Of a stretch of 64,000 nucleotides of DNA, positions 38,101 through 58,280 are shown piece by piece (the stretch's first letter is position 1; each line of letters begins with the position of its first letter). A program made the position numbers and the translations under genes. The notes beneath the pieces are model-generated. The model searched no databases and was not told the origin of the DNA. It was given only the letters and a program-made list of their open reading frames with translations. Source of the DNA: Gavia stellata (lineage: Eukaryota > Chordata > Aves > Gaviiformes > Gaviidae). Location of the stretch: the NCBI RefSeq assembly GCF_030936135.1, contig NC_082613.1, positions 4,216,001-4,280,000 on the forward strand, given 5' to 3'.

Positions 38101-41100
38101 ACTGATATCCTGGAAGTCTTTTCTCTTACTGCAAAAAAAAGTTAAATATTCATAGCTATAATTCCACCTGGCTCAGCTACAGCTGAGGATCATTTTTCTA
38201 ATGAATATGAGGCCATGCACAAGTTGTTAGCGATCCCACAAGACTGCCTCACAATACAGCTACTGACATGATACTGTGTATACAGTCTGATACAGTCTCA
38301 GTATAAAAAATGCTATGCATAGCTAAATTCTATTTCCTGGACACTCCTTAAGTAATGGCTAAGTAGCAGTTAGTGATGCAGAAACTGCAAGTTGTATTTT
38401 ACATTTTCATAAGCATTTCATTAGTGTTTTAGGAGTTAGACCTTTGGTTTACAAAGATTGCCAATATATTTCCCTACCTCCTTCATAATAGTGTTGTGTA
38501 GAGTCGTCAAATGACCTGTCATAGCTCTGCTCGGTATACGATGACTGCTGATAGGCATAATCACCATGTCCTACAAGGAATTGCAAAGATTTATCAGATA
38601 AATTGTTAATATAATGAGCGAGATATTGTTGAAAATATATATTATGAAGCTGCTTATGCACAAAGATGAGGCTAAGAGGAAATACAGACCCCTTAGATAG
38701 GAGGTCGAATACACGGCAAGGGAACTCACACCTATTGATAAATCTCTTGCATTCACTAATGCAAACTTGGCTTTGTGCTCTTTTTGAAGCAGTTTGTGTA
38801 ACAGGGTGCACTGATGCATATGTTTGTGTACCAGGCTCCCGTCCCCTGGGATTAGAATTTACTAGCATCTGAATTGGAAATGAACCATAATGGGTTTGCC
38901 ATGTCCTTGGATGTGGCAGTCATGCTGGTCTAGACTTTAGCAGTATTACAGTGACGACAGCTCAGAGGAATTACCATCTGGATAGTATTGCTGATTCATA
39001 GGTTCTGATGAGCCTTGTCCATGACTGTACTGTTCACTGTAATATTCTTCCTGACCCATGTATTGCTGCGAGGAACCTGCAAGGCAAAGGCAAGAGAGAG
39101 CAAACTGAGCCTGTGGACTCCTAAGGGATGTTTTATTCTTCTCTAATTTATTTTTAAGAAAACAGCATTTACGTCTGGATAAGTAAACAAGCTTATGTAT
39201 GTTGAGAGCAGTTTCAAAGATATTTTGCTCACTAGAAAAAGGAAATTTGTATTCTCAGAAAAATCTGGCTGAAATTGAAATTCTGTAACTGTCAGTAACG
39301 TCCTAAACCCACTCACTTCTGTGGCAATACTGAAAGTAATGGCTACATTTTGTCTACTAATCTGAGTTATTAGAAAGCATGGGAATATATTCCATGCTCA
39401 AGAACACAGTCAGAATTAAATATATTTTAATTAATGTATTAATTTGCTTCTTAGCAAAATTCAGTTCATACTGCAATCACTCTACCAGCTTTATTACCTC
39501 TTAGAACTTTTTCCAGAGAGGTCTTGGAGCATGGTAGTTACCCTCTGGTGTTTTCCTTGCCTTGGCCTAATTTTTCATATTAATTGCTGGCAAAGTATAT
39601 CTTCTTTGCACAAATGCATTCCTCGTTAACTGTGCCATGTTACAGCTGATCCAATACCATTTGAAAGAAATGAAAAGATTCCCAGTGGCTTGAGTGAGCT
39701 GTGTATCAAATTGTTCATCTTTTCTTTAGAGAGATATGATCCCTTTTAGACAGAATTATTTTTCTAAACACCTGAAATGATTAAATAGCTAAATCTTGAA
39801 AACAGATTGAAGTTTATCTGATTGTCATGATACTTCCACCATTTGAGATTTCCTGTGTTCCCAGATGGGATTCCCTGTTCATAAATGTGACTTGGAAATT
39901 TTTTTGACTTACCTACCCCACAGGACAGACTGAAGATCACCAATCTAATAATAATTAGATCAATAATCTAATAATAGATTTTACCTTGCTGTGAAGCTCT
40001 GTAAGGGCCCATTGGTCGCTGACCCATCATGCTGTTGCCTTGGTTGCTCTGACTCATCATGGCAATGGAGGACTGCCCCTGGTAATGCTGGCTCCCTCCT
40101 TGTGCTGAGTTGTAATGTGACGTTGCTGCTTGCTGGTGCATCATGGAGACTACAATGTACATGGAAAATACTGTTTTCTAAAAGGATGTGACAGTTCTCT
40201 CCCTAGTCTCTTTGGAAGCAAGTTAAAACCTTCAACTAACAGGCATCCTGATAATTCTGTGAATTTTCCACAGGGGGAGATGTTTTCCTACTACATGTAT
40301 TTAACTCTTCTGCACTGTAATCCAGAAAGGATGTTATTACATGGTCAGTTCTTGCCATTTGCTTCAGTCAGATATTTAAAAACACATCTACCCTTGATTA
40401 TTATTAGTTTATTTAAAAGAATGTAATCATTATTACAGTAGGATTAAAGAAAGAAATAAGAACTGATGCTTGTTCCTCTCCACCTCTTGACTAATTAATT
40501 CATTGCTGCATTTCTTTTCTAATCAACTCTTTCTTCTACTTCCATCTTATTATATACTTGATGATTATACAGTTTAAATAAGCTGACATTCTAGGATTTA
40601 TTTTATCCCTGAATTTCATATTGTTGGAAAGAATTCTTCAGCATTGGACATCCCATTCAATACTCAGTAGCAAACATTTTTACAAATGAAGATATTAACT
40701 CCGAGTTGTCTGTTAGTCTCTCTATGCCCTGCAAGCAGTGTGAAGTATCAATAAAATAACAAAAATAGGATAGTAATGTACAAACAGTAAATGTGTAATA
40801 CTCTTTGGCAGGCTCTTTCAGCTAGGATAAAGGGCCTTCTCAGATCCCTCCCACGGTTGTGGGATTTGCTGCCAAGGGCTATCAGATAGTGCTGCTGCAC
40901 TTGTAGCTAACCCTCCTTTCCCCAACTCATTGCTACCCATAGCAAGTCGGTGAATAGTAAGCATAGTAAGTGAAAGCCAGTCTGAAACTGTTCCAACTTA
41001 CACTGGTGCCTGACACCTTGAAATTCAGAGATGTCTTAAAGCTGTCTTTTCCTCTTGTATGTTTGTCGCTGTCTACAGAAAATATTTACTGAACAAATTC

Positions 41101-44100
41101 ATGTGTGGTAAACCTCTGAGGTCACTGAAAAGTCAAGCTGGCCCAGAAGGAGGAAGAGGGAGTTTACCTGGATTAGACTGCATGTTGATGTTTGTTCGAG
41201 AGACATAATTGCCTATTGACCCCTGGCCTTGCATTGGCACATTCTGAGATGCAGGCACTGTATGGCTATAACCAGGCCCAGTTCCATGACTGCTGACAGT
41301 CATACTCAGAGAGGTCGTGGGCATAGTGTTCTGGCCTGACTGCTGCATAGACACGTGATTAGGACCTAGAAAAATTAAAGAGAGCAACAAGAAAATCTGT
41401 GCTATTATTGGCAACGTACAGTGAGCATTAAAGCCCTCGCGGCCTTTCTAAAATACCTTACAATAAGGCAAAACAAAACAAAACAAAAGAAATTCTCATT
41501 ATTAAAAATTTCCTGTTATCTACAAATTAAAACTGCCTACTGCACAGTTAGAGTGATCCTCCTCCTGGCAGCCAGGTTCAGGCTGTACAGAATTGCAGAC
41601 AGGAAGAACAAAACCAGAAGCAATGCCCTACAACCAGTTCCTCACAGGCAGCCAGTAATTTCAGATACTTCAGAAAATACATGGACTCTGGAAACATCCC
41701 AGCCTTCTGAAATTTGTCCTTTCCTTCCTCCTGTCCTGCTGTTGACTCCTCTTCCCCCTTCATGCAGATGGTGACAATGGGAAGGCACAGTAGTGGCTGA
41801 GAAACACTTTGCACATTGCTGTATCCATTCGGTTCCTTTACAAGCAACTAACCTTCTTAGCTGGGGCTTAGGAAGTACCAAGGGACCCTCTCCTCAGAGG
41901 ACAAGCCTGTCTCTCCCTTTCCTGACATTTGACTGAAAGTACCTCAGACTTTTGGACGATAAATTTTCCAAGTCACCTTCGTAATCTCTGTTGTTACGGT
42001 ACTCCCTGTCCAACATCACCATACGTAATTAGCAGACTGCTCCAATTATATCCTGGGTTTGTATCATCCTGCTTACCTGGCAGTATGCTTATTTTTAAAA
42101 ATTCTATTACTGTTGGGCAACTAAAATTGGGGAGAATCTGGTCCTTATTTTTTGTTGTTTGTTGCTGTACATACTTTTATGAATGAGTTTTGGAAAGTTG
42201 TTTTCATTGTGTATTGTTCCTGTCTAAATTGTGATAGTGTGTATTGTTGTCTATCTAAATTCAGCTGTATTGTCAATCTAGATTAATTTAGATAGAATGG
42301 AAGACATGCAGAATCCCTAGAAGAGACAGAATTATGTTGTAATGTTTAGGTAATGATATTTTAATTCACAGTTATTAAGTGTATCTACAGCCTCTGAATA
42401 ATGTGTCTAATTCTCCTAGTATAAAGCTCATTAATTACTCTTAATGGTTTTTATAGACATCAAAATGAGAAAATTTGCTGTAGATTATTATATTTTCCTC
42501 GGATGGAGAGATGCAAGCAACATTTTCAACAAGCGATAAGGAGAGCCAGCTCTACTGAAATCAGTGGAGCCAGGTCAATATACCACTACAGAGATCTAGC
42601 CCTGTGTTTTGCTACAGTTTTGCATGTCTCATAAAGCTGATACTTCTACTTGAGCAACACAAGACCACATGGTGTTTGAAGGGAGCTAGCAGTTGCTTTG
42701 AGTGAGAGATGGAGTGATGCAAGTGTTGGTAAACCTTGCTGTATTTGCATGGGAAAACTTAAAGAATCCTGGCCTTCTTTAAAGAAAAAAAAAAAAAAAA
42801 AGTTTGACTAATTTGTGATTGTAAGGGAAAATATGAAAGCATCACCAAAAGTGTTTAAATAAAAACACTAAAACAGTAAGATAAATACAAAGCATTTAAC
42901 CTCTTTCATACTTTTATGAATCTAAGGCAGTTGCGTTTTTCTTTGAAAGGCCTCATTCATGATATCTGAACAGTTAAAATTCTCAGTTGGGCCCAATTCT
43001 GTCCGGAGGCAGCTGAGTTTCACTGGTTGGTGTATTGAATCTAATGGGTTTGCCTGCAGGGCTGTGGCATGAAGAATCACGGACTTGTGAATGGTGGATT
43101 ACTGGAAATCTCAGTGGGTTGGTTTTTAACTTGTCCCCATCAAGACAATTATCATTACAATTAACCTGGCTGCCACTATGGAGGGTTATCATGTATGTAG
43201 GGAATTACCTAGTTACTGTCCTGCAGAAGTGATTCCTGTAAAGTCCTGACTGAGGACAATAAAGACTAAAATGTAGTAGCTTCTATGTCTTCTTCCCTGT
43301 TCTTCCCTCTTTTACAATGCTGTACATGTTCATTACAGACTTTCATCTCTATTGCCATTAGATGAGAAACTTACACAAGTACTAGAGCCCATATATTTGA
43401 ATTGTTTATGCATATTTATTCCTAATTTCCAAAAAAATGCTGTCCAACAATTGTTGACCAACGTGAAATAATTCCTCAGTCTCAAAGTCTATCTGCACAT
43501 CAAGACTGCTGTGTCATATAGCATCATTGTGCTAACTTGATTCTAGCTGGCACAGAGGCAGTAGCAGTAGAGACTGGCGACCAAGGGGAGTGTCCCCAAG
43601 CCCAAGGATGTGAGGGTCGTATTCTTACAGCGGGCGCTAGCAGCAGAGCACATGCCATCAATGCTGCTGTTACCTCGGCTGCTCAGAAGAGGCAAGCAAC
43701 TACATTCTCAAGTCACACCTTCGTTCTGACGTGTAGCTATGTCCTCAGTCTAGTTTCCAGTGGCCTGGTATTTTCATGATGAAATACCTGGCACTACCCA
43801 GGTGACAGTCTCAGTGACTGGGCAGAGAGCGAACTACCCTGAGACCCCCAAAACTCGGGCTGGGTTTTAGTACTGGGTTGGGGCAACATGAGGTTAACTG
43901 CCCTGGCTGCTTCTGTTCTGCGGATGACTCGAGTCTTCAGGACTGCCAGCCTGGTTCTTTCAATCAGCACTAAATTATTATAAAGAACTGGAGGGTCGGG
44001 GCAAATAAGAAAACCCAGCAATAATAACACTGAAAATGTAGATTCTTAGTAACACAAAACAATGTTTTGACTGACTTATTACAATACTTATACTAGGTAA

Positions 44101-47100
44101 TATATGTTTCAAAAAGAAGGCCCAGATAAATTTAATAAGTTCACTTTACAAGCTGTAACTGTTTAAAGTAGGTACCTCATCCATTAGTTTAAAGGGTACT
44201 ATCAGCTTGACCACAAATGGAGTTTTAAAATGTCAGAACTAATATCATGTCTTGCATCTGCTCTTGAGTCCCCCTGCTAAGGCCTGTGATTTTACAATCA
44301 CGTATTTCTATTTATAGAAACTGTTTTCTCTCTCTGTCACTCTGGGAAAGACCCACAGAAACAAGAACTGACTAAATAACTATGAACTACAAAATAAATA
44401 AACAAAATTATTCATACTATAAAATGCACAGAGTAAAGAAAAATTTCTTGTCTTTCAGTCAGTTTCTTTTAGTTGCATGAACAAAAAAACCCAGACAAAG
44501 TATATTATCTTATTCATATGAAATGTCTGTGCAAACTCTTTGGCTGTGTAGTACAATCTCTGCAAGCTTCTGTAGAGGACAAAGACTGATGCAACACCAA
44601 ATTATTTTTAAGAAGGCATGTATCCTGGAAGGTCTCTGCAATCTAAAGGCTTGGTTGTGCAGTCATGCAAGCAATTCCATTTTACCCTGGCCAACCCCAC
44701 CACTGTTAAGAGAAAAATACCACAATATGCAATTCTTCTTACTAAAAAACTTGGATGCATCTTTACTTGGAGATTTTCATTATGCATTTAAAAAAAAATG
44801 TTTTAAATTTCCTCTATAGAAATACTAAGCAGATCGGAGTCCTTGCAGAAGCCAAAATCATTACTGACTGTAGCCATTTTGTGATGATTTCAGCATGTGC
44901 CTGAAATCCCCATATGCCTGAAAGGTGAGTTAGGAGAGGTCTTTTACAGCTCTGCAAGTATATTCTGCATTAATGATTTTGTTGCCAAGCAACAGCAAAG
45001 CAGCACAAAGGGGACCGAAGCTCACCATTGCTAATCTGACTCTGCATGAGGGAGGAAGGAGGAAGGCCCGTCCCAATTGCATCGCTGAGGTTGCTCTGTG
45101 AATGGAGAGATTGGTTGGATGCACTCTGAGTCATTCCTCCTGGGCCCAAGTTTATGTTTTGCGTTGGTGGCTGCAAGTAACAAGAAGGAGAAGCAAATTT
45201 TGGTTAGGTTTTAATTAGAAAAATAATAACCCCCAGGTTAGCCTATGACTAAAAACTGCCTCAACTAAGTATGGGCTTCCTTTACTTTTTGGACATGCTT
45301 GTGTCAACCTTTCTTTGTTTGACTACTATGTGTGAATGACATTCAGCACGATACAGAGAAGCTGGCAGGCAGCACAGTGAAGATCTTAAAATTATGCTTA
45401 TAATAGAGTCCAGCTTCTGCGCCCGTTCTTCTGTACTTAAATGATTTTAATTTTGTGCTGCTCAGAACATAACTGCTGAGGGGATATGCATTAGCCAAGA
45501 CGATACAGAAGTGTGTTGACAAATTGACCTTTGTCAAGCATAAAGCTATGCTGTATTTTGTGTTATGTGTGATACCTCCAAAATCAATCAATTTAGTAAG
45601 AATAACACAATGTTTAAAGACAAAACCAATGCCCAAATGCCGAATTAGATTTTTGACATAAAATAGTGGCATTTTTTTCCTGAGTAAAGAATACAGTAAG
45701 AATAGGTAGAGAATAATGAATCTGGAACAAATGGAGGCTGTTCAGATCTGTACAACTGCACCATTTATAGTATATAGACCTTGAGCTACGGAGACAAGAT
45801 CTTAACATAAATGTCTCAAAGAATGTGTTTAAAACACAGTAAAAGTAGCTTTTGATTTATTTAGTGGTCTACTTGACACCTTCAAAACTTTTAGCTGGAA
45901 AAGTACTAAAAATGGTTTATTGACAGTGATCAGTAACAGAATCAAAGAACATTTCCCTCTGGCATAGTAAATGTATCTGATGGTAGCACTGGTACTTACA
46001 GCAGGAAGCAAGGACTGCATATTCTGGTTAGAATCTGCTATTGTTGCCAAGTAAACCAGGTTTCTGTGCAAGATTTGTTGGTATCTACAGAATAAGGAGT
46101 AAAGCTTATTTGGAAAGGGTTAACAATACAGAAAATTCCAAACCTTTCTCTTTTTTTTTGCTATTTACAAATGATTACTTAAATTACATTAGTCCACTTT
46201 TCATCTGTCATAATAAATAGCAATAGTAATGACCTATATCTGTGTTGTCATGCTTTTCATCAAGGATCAGTGTGTTCAACACCTCTTTTACAAATGGGTA
46301 AACTTGGGGGAAGGGAGAGGTAAAATACACTCTCCTTTGAAAGCACTTTGAGTGAACTGTGAAGCTGGGACCTCAGTCTTTTGAGTACTGACACCCGGTC
46401 AGCTGCACTAACAATTAGCCACTTTTTCTTCCTCTGTTTGACAAGGGTCCTAGCAGCAATGAAATTCCAGAACTCCAAAAACGAAAACCTGTTTGCCCTG
46501 CCAGCAAGCTGAGAAGAACAAGATTTTTTTCAAGAGGGCTCTAACTGAAGTATTTACTCAAGTAAGCGCCACCAGAACCATTTATGCTTCTTCACACTTC
46601 TCGATGAACTGGAAAGGCTGATAATAACGAACAGGAGGGCATCCAAAAGCAAACTAACAGCTGTGCCACTGAGCAAAGTGAAGAGTCAAACTTTGGGAAA
46701 CAGGGAGAGTTCCAAGAAGGCAAAAGAAAATGGTTTTTTTAGCATGAGTTTTCTTCTGATAAGGGGAAAATGGCTGGGAAGTGGGAAAAGTGGCAAAAAA
46801 TGAAGCCAGAATGGTGACATGACTACTTTAGCAAAGGTATCTTTTTTAGACGATTTTTTTTAAAGTACAGCTTTCTGCATTTGGCCTCATAGCTAGACCT
46901 TTCATGGGGCAGACTGGCTATTCTTCCTGAGATTTAACCCATAAGGTTTATAAAAGTATTTTGCCTTCAAGATTAGTAATAGTAAGCAGTGACACAAACT
47001 GGTACGTCTACATGCATATTGTTTTAGCCACAGATAACCACATTGCTGACCCTTAACATTTAATTACTTTCTGATGAAAATGTGTTACTAACTTTGTACC

Positions 47101-50100
47101 TGATTCTACTTGTATTTAATGAATCTGCATATAACAAGTTGTCCAACACCCATAGTTGTTTATAATTATTGTAATAATGATCTGTTAGAAATACTGTAAA
47201 TACTCAAATACTTTGGAAAAAAAAATCTCTGTTCCAAGAACAATATACATGTCTTAATACAACTGAATCTAAAAAAAAAAAGTCCAAGTATTTTCTCAGT
47301 GATCAGTGAACAGAACTGTTCATAGTACCTTTCCTGCGAAAAAGTACACCAAAAATTTCTAACATACTCCAAAACTCATAATACTCACTGAGTACATTCT
47401 GCAGTTTTCCCCTTGCTCTGATAATCCATAATACATTGTATTAGGTGGTGATTTTCATCTAGCATCTGCATAAGAGAAATACGACCGAAACACATTACTA
47501 CGAGAATCGTATTAAAGTCCTGTGTTTTTGTGATACTCCACATTCACCCTTCTTGGCAGCGGATGGTGTTTTGTGCAGTTTTGTTGCCTTGGGATATTAC
47601 AAAGTACCTACACTTGACTTTATTGAGACACAAGATTGCAATTTTCAAATCATTCATTTATGAACAGTTATCTTTAAAGATGAGTTAGTTGAAATACCCA
47701 ACACAGAAGAATTAATGGACGTACCTTTTTTGCTCCTTAAAAGGCAGACAGATTTTCATGCCGAAGAAGGAAAATGCGTTCACTATACCTCTGCTTCATT
47801 CTAGAATTCTAAAATACCAACCCTTCCCAAAACTTCAGATTTTACTAACATGCCTGCTTTCAAATAAGAAACATACTTTCAAACAATTTAAACCTACTTG
47901 TTTTCCTGCACAGGACTAGCGTGTGCAGACTGCTGAACTTGATGAAGTATAAAATTTGCATTACTGGATCTACTGAAACCACATTTAAAAGAATTACATC
48001 CCAATATGTCCTTTGGGGTAATACAGGGAGGACTTAAAATGAAAACACAGATTAATTATATATCAGTTAATTTATGTGTACCAGTGGCCGCTAGCTTAGC
48101 TTCATTCAACAAATTCTAGTGACTGACTGGTTCCAAGAAGATCAGAACTGCTGGACAAAATTACCACTGACCTTTATTTAATGAACTTATAATACAATTA
48201 AAAGCTTAAAATATCCTTTGATTTGTTTTAAAACTTCAAATACTATAGTTTGTCTCTTTCCCCCAGCTTTCTTATGAATGTGGCAAGGTTTCTGCAGGTG
48301 AATGAATGGAAAAATAACAACAGTATTTACAAATTTAGATTTGCCTCTGGCAAAAATTCACTACACAATACAGTTTGTAGGTACCGCTGCTATGAAGTGC
48401 TTGCAAGATTGGGCCTTTGAACCACTGTGTCATCAGGATAAAGAACTCGAGGAAAGAATAGCATGTTTTCATATGAGTTACATGTGAATTAATCCGTGTA
48501 GGTATGTGTTCTGATCAGAACAAATTCTTGACCCATTTAGATGCAAAGAAAGGGCTAGATTATAGGAAAATGAGCAGAAGAGTCTTTTTGATGCACTTGC
48601 AATCTAACTAGTCACTCCCCTAGAGAGCTCAGCTTGTCCTGCTTCTTGCTCGTGATTTGCAAGTTGGTCTTAACTTTGCTGGACACCCTTGTCCATCACA
48701 GGCTCAGGCTGCTGGAACTTGCAGCGATCCCCTGTGGCTCAAGTCAGCGAGGGTCTGAGGAACAGAGGCGTTGCTGTGGCCTGCAACGGTGGGTCAGCGG
48801 GCTGCTCTCTCGAATGCCGACAGGGAACGTCAGAACCGTGTCAGTCAAGAATCCATGTTCCTCCTGCATGCGTACCTACGCTTACATGGCAACCTGGGTG
48901 CAGCATATAATTTTAAGAGAAAATACTCCTGCCTGATTCACAGTGCAGCTCTTTGTTTCATGCTCTCTGCTCGTTGTCATACAGAATTTTCACCTGTGTC
49001 AGTGGAAATTCTGTATATAGAACTAGCAAAGAACACAAACCCATCCTTTTCAGTTTCCACAACAGATATCACTGACAGCATTTTCACATTCAGTTAAGAT
49101 ATGTATTCAACAGCCAGAGTCCAAGCAATATTACAGATACCTTTGTCAGAAAAGGGCTATGCTTCTACAATTAGCTGAAGAACATTTTGCTTACTGAAAA
49201 AGGAATCGGGAATAGCTCTTTCCCTAACTTACTAGGAAAAAAGAACCCAGTTCTGTTCTCCATTACACAGAAGAAACAAGTTTACTGCCCTGCAAATGCT
49301 ATTTGACGGACTATTTTCAAGCACCACCATCACTGCCTTCTTGTTAAAGAGCTCTAACTTCCTCCATGTGAAATCTGTTTTAGGAATAATAACAGCTTTG
49401 AAAGACTATCAAAATTGAGTTAATAAATAAAAATAAACTGCTTATATATTATGAATACAAATAAGAATAATCGTGTTTTTCAATGAAACTGATACGTGTC
49501 CTAAAAAGCTCACTTTAATGAGGATTTTCTGAGTTTCTAGCCCAGCACCCTTCTCTCACTGCCCCATTTCTATAGGTGACTATAAAGCCCCTCCGGTTAC
49601 TGTGCCTGCCAGTCTCTTCCTCGGCAGCACCGCTTGTCAAAAAGAAAATCACTGCCCACAGCCCAACGTTGATGAACAGTCCTGAAGTAACATGCCAGCA
49701 AATGTACCTGAGATGGGAAATGTTTTTACACATTACTGGTGAAGAAATAACACTTTGAGGCTTCCATGAAGTTTATGAATATGCAAAAAGGAAAGGGCTT
49801 GAAAATCAAACTGAAGATCCTTTGGCTGCCCTTTGTCTGTGGGTACAGTCCTGGTTTTAAGTACAAACTATCTGAATTATGAAATTCTGTCCTAACCCCA
49901 ACCAATCTGGAAGTTAGAGAAAAACTTATCCAGAGTCTTAAGTATTTTAGTATTTAATATTAATCAGTTTTCAATACTATGTGTGCTTCAAGAGCTACAC
50001 AAAACAGGGTTAGTTTCCAAATAGTCTCCTGAGATAGAAGTTATCTCTTCAGTCTCTCCTGTGGCAGTTTGTTCTGCCTTAGCCTCTGTTCTGTCAAAGT

Positions 50101-51181
50101 CTTCCACTGAGGTTTTTTTCCCTCGAAGTCATAAATTGGCACCAGACAATGGTTTGGCCACAAAACCCACTGATGATGGGTTAATTGCTGTTCTAGCAAC
50201 GGCACTTCTTTGCTGGTCACTATTTACGAATGGACCACGTAGAACACGCTCACCTCACTCCCACTGCACTACACAACTCCGCGTAAATGACATACCTCCG
50301 CGCTGGGGAACACGCAAGAAATACGGTAGAAGTACAAACGACAAATAGCGGTCAAAGTAAAAACACGCATGTTCTTTATTGACATTTCCAGCCTCTTCCT
50401 TACTGACCGTTACCTTCTGCAGCAGGAAGGGGTGTCGGGCATGTGTGCACAGTCCCTGCTGTCAATCCTGTGAAATAGGAAACAATAACTTCCCAACTAG
50501 GATCCCTCTGCTTTGGCCTCCACCTGAGACCAATCTGGAGATCTCCCCTCCAGAGAAAATCTTTCAAAACCTTTGTTTGTCATTAAACATCAATGAACGC
50601 ATCACAAATAATAATAGTAATAGTATATGAGAAATACCAGTGGTTGGTGCTCCCTCTATCTCCTGAGAGATTACAATTCTGCATCCAAATATAAAAGAAA
50701 ACCCTTGCAAATTCAGTATTTTAATTCATTTTTTAGGTTGGATTTGGGGGGGGGCCAGAAGCTGACATACCATCAGAAATTAATCATGTATTTGCAAATT
50801 TTATTGCAATTTCCCGACATATTACTGGCAGCTTTTTTCCCCTTGGCGAGCAGCAGAGATAACGTGCCATCCCAATTTTATTCCCCAAGTCCTTCTCTCG
50901 CTCTCTCCTTGCAGTGATCTGAACACCTTTGCTTTGTTCCACCTCCTCCTCCTCCTCCTTCCCCCACCTCTCCCTCCAGCTGTCCATCTCTGCAGCCCTC
51001 GCAAATTCACGAGTTTTCCTGATCGCCCCAGAAATAAGCCTCCTTCCTCAGCTACAGGAGCGTGGACGGAATAAATGTCTAGAATTGTCTGTATAAAAGC
51101 ATGCTTTTTTACCTTCTGGATAGTTTGCTGGGTGACCTCCCCTTTGCCTCTTGGGCGAGCAGAAGCAAAGGCAACCGACAT
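35174..51181 (-). CDS. SS18L1: SS18L1 / CREST, neuronal BAF subunit (eleven coding exons)
   Basis: CREST is a calcium-responsive transcriptional coactivator and a subunit of the neuronal BAF (SWI/SNF) complex, needed for dendrite growth. Exons in transcript order are 51181-51113, 47465-47389, 46084-46000, 45170-45026, 41365-41168, 40149-39985, 39076-38975, 38570-38478, 37167-37048, 35531-35404 and 35200-35174. All have GT/AG ends and consistent phase, giving 402 aa (human 396). The N-terminal SNH domain (MSVAFASARPRGKGE, MLDENHHLIQCIMDYQ, HRNLVYLATIADSNQNM) binds BRG1/BRM. A Met-rich middle (MMHQQAATSHYNSAQGG, MMGQRPMGPYR) follows, then a long QPGY-rich tail ending GYEQGQYGNYQQ, a prion-like transactivation region. 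SARPRGKGEVTQQTIQK and YVSRTNINMQSNP separate it from SS18. It shares its promoter with PSMA7. Confidence 0.96.
42548..42610. mobile_element. Possible ancient amniote repeat in SS18L1 intron 4
   Basis: TGAAATCAGTGGAGCCAGG followed by AGAGATCTAGCCCTG resembles the common amniote pattern 'tgacttcaatggagc...gaggatctggccc'. The family is not assigned. It resembles the element near 20096, read in the same sense. Confidence 0.3.
42783..42800. repeat. Poly-A run in SS18L1 intron 4
   Basis: A run of about 18 adenines follows CTTCTTTAAAG. It could be a retroelement tail on the plus strand, but no element body was recognised next to it. Confidence 0.6.
46270..46440 (-). mobile_element. MIR-like SINE in SS18L1 intron 2, gene-antisense copy order
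   Basis: On the plus strand the order is CTCTTTTACAAATGGGTAAAC, then a GAAGCTGGGACCTCAGTC block, then CAGCTGCACTAACAATTAG. This is the reverse complement order of a MIR element: 'tttccccatctgtaaaa', core, then a tRNA-derived head with 'gttagtgca'. The element body therefore runs on the minus strand, the same strand as SS18L1. It is strongly diverged. This is the most complete of the MIR-like elements in the window. Confidence 0.5.
47466..51112 (-). other. SS18L1 intron 1
   Basis: This 3.6-kb first intron separates the 23-codon first exon from the rest of the SNH domain. Open frames at 48634-49097 and 50061-50348 on the plus strand have no family motifs and no splice partners. A CTC-rich pyrimidine run lies near 50940-50970. 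First introns of CpG-promoter genes often hold regulatory elements, but none is identifiable by eye. Confidence 0.5.
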
Positions 51182-58144
<6,963 letters not shown>

Positions 58145-58254
58145 TGAATGAAATTCAGCAGCTTAGCTGCTTTTTAATTCAAGTGATGGGTTATTCTGTA
58201 TAGACAACATGTAGGCATTCCACTTACTCATACTGTGCCCCTCTTGAGACCTAC

Positions 58255-58260
58255 AATAAA
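58255..58260 (+). terminator. PSMA7 polyadenylation signal
   Basis: AATAAA lies about 110 bases after the PSMA7 stop codon and is followed by a T-rich stretch, giving a short 3' UTR typical of proteasome subunit mRNAs. Confidence 0.8.
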
Positions 58261-58280
58261 CCTACTGATTTTTTTTAAAG

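Noticed and set aside
35174-51181. SS18 instead of SS18L1
   Set aside because: Exon wording (SARPRGKGEVTQQTIQK, YVSRTNINMQSNP, MMHQQAATSHYNSAQGG) is that of CREST/SS18L1, and SS18 sits beside PSMA8 elsewhere.
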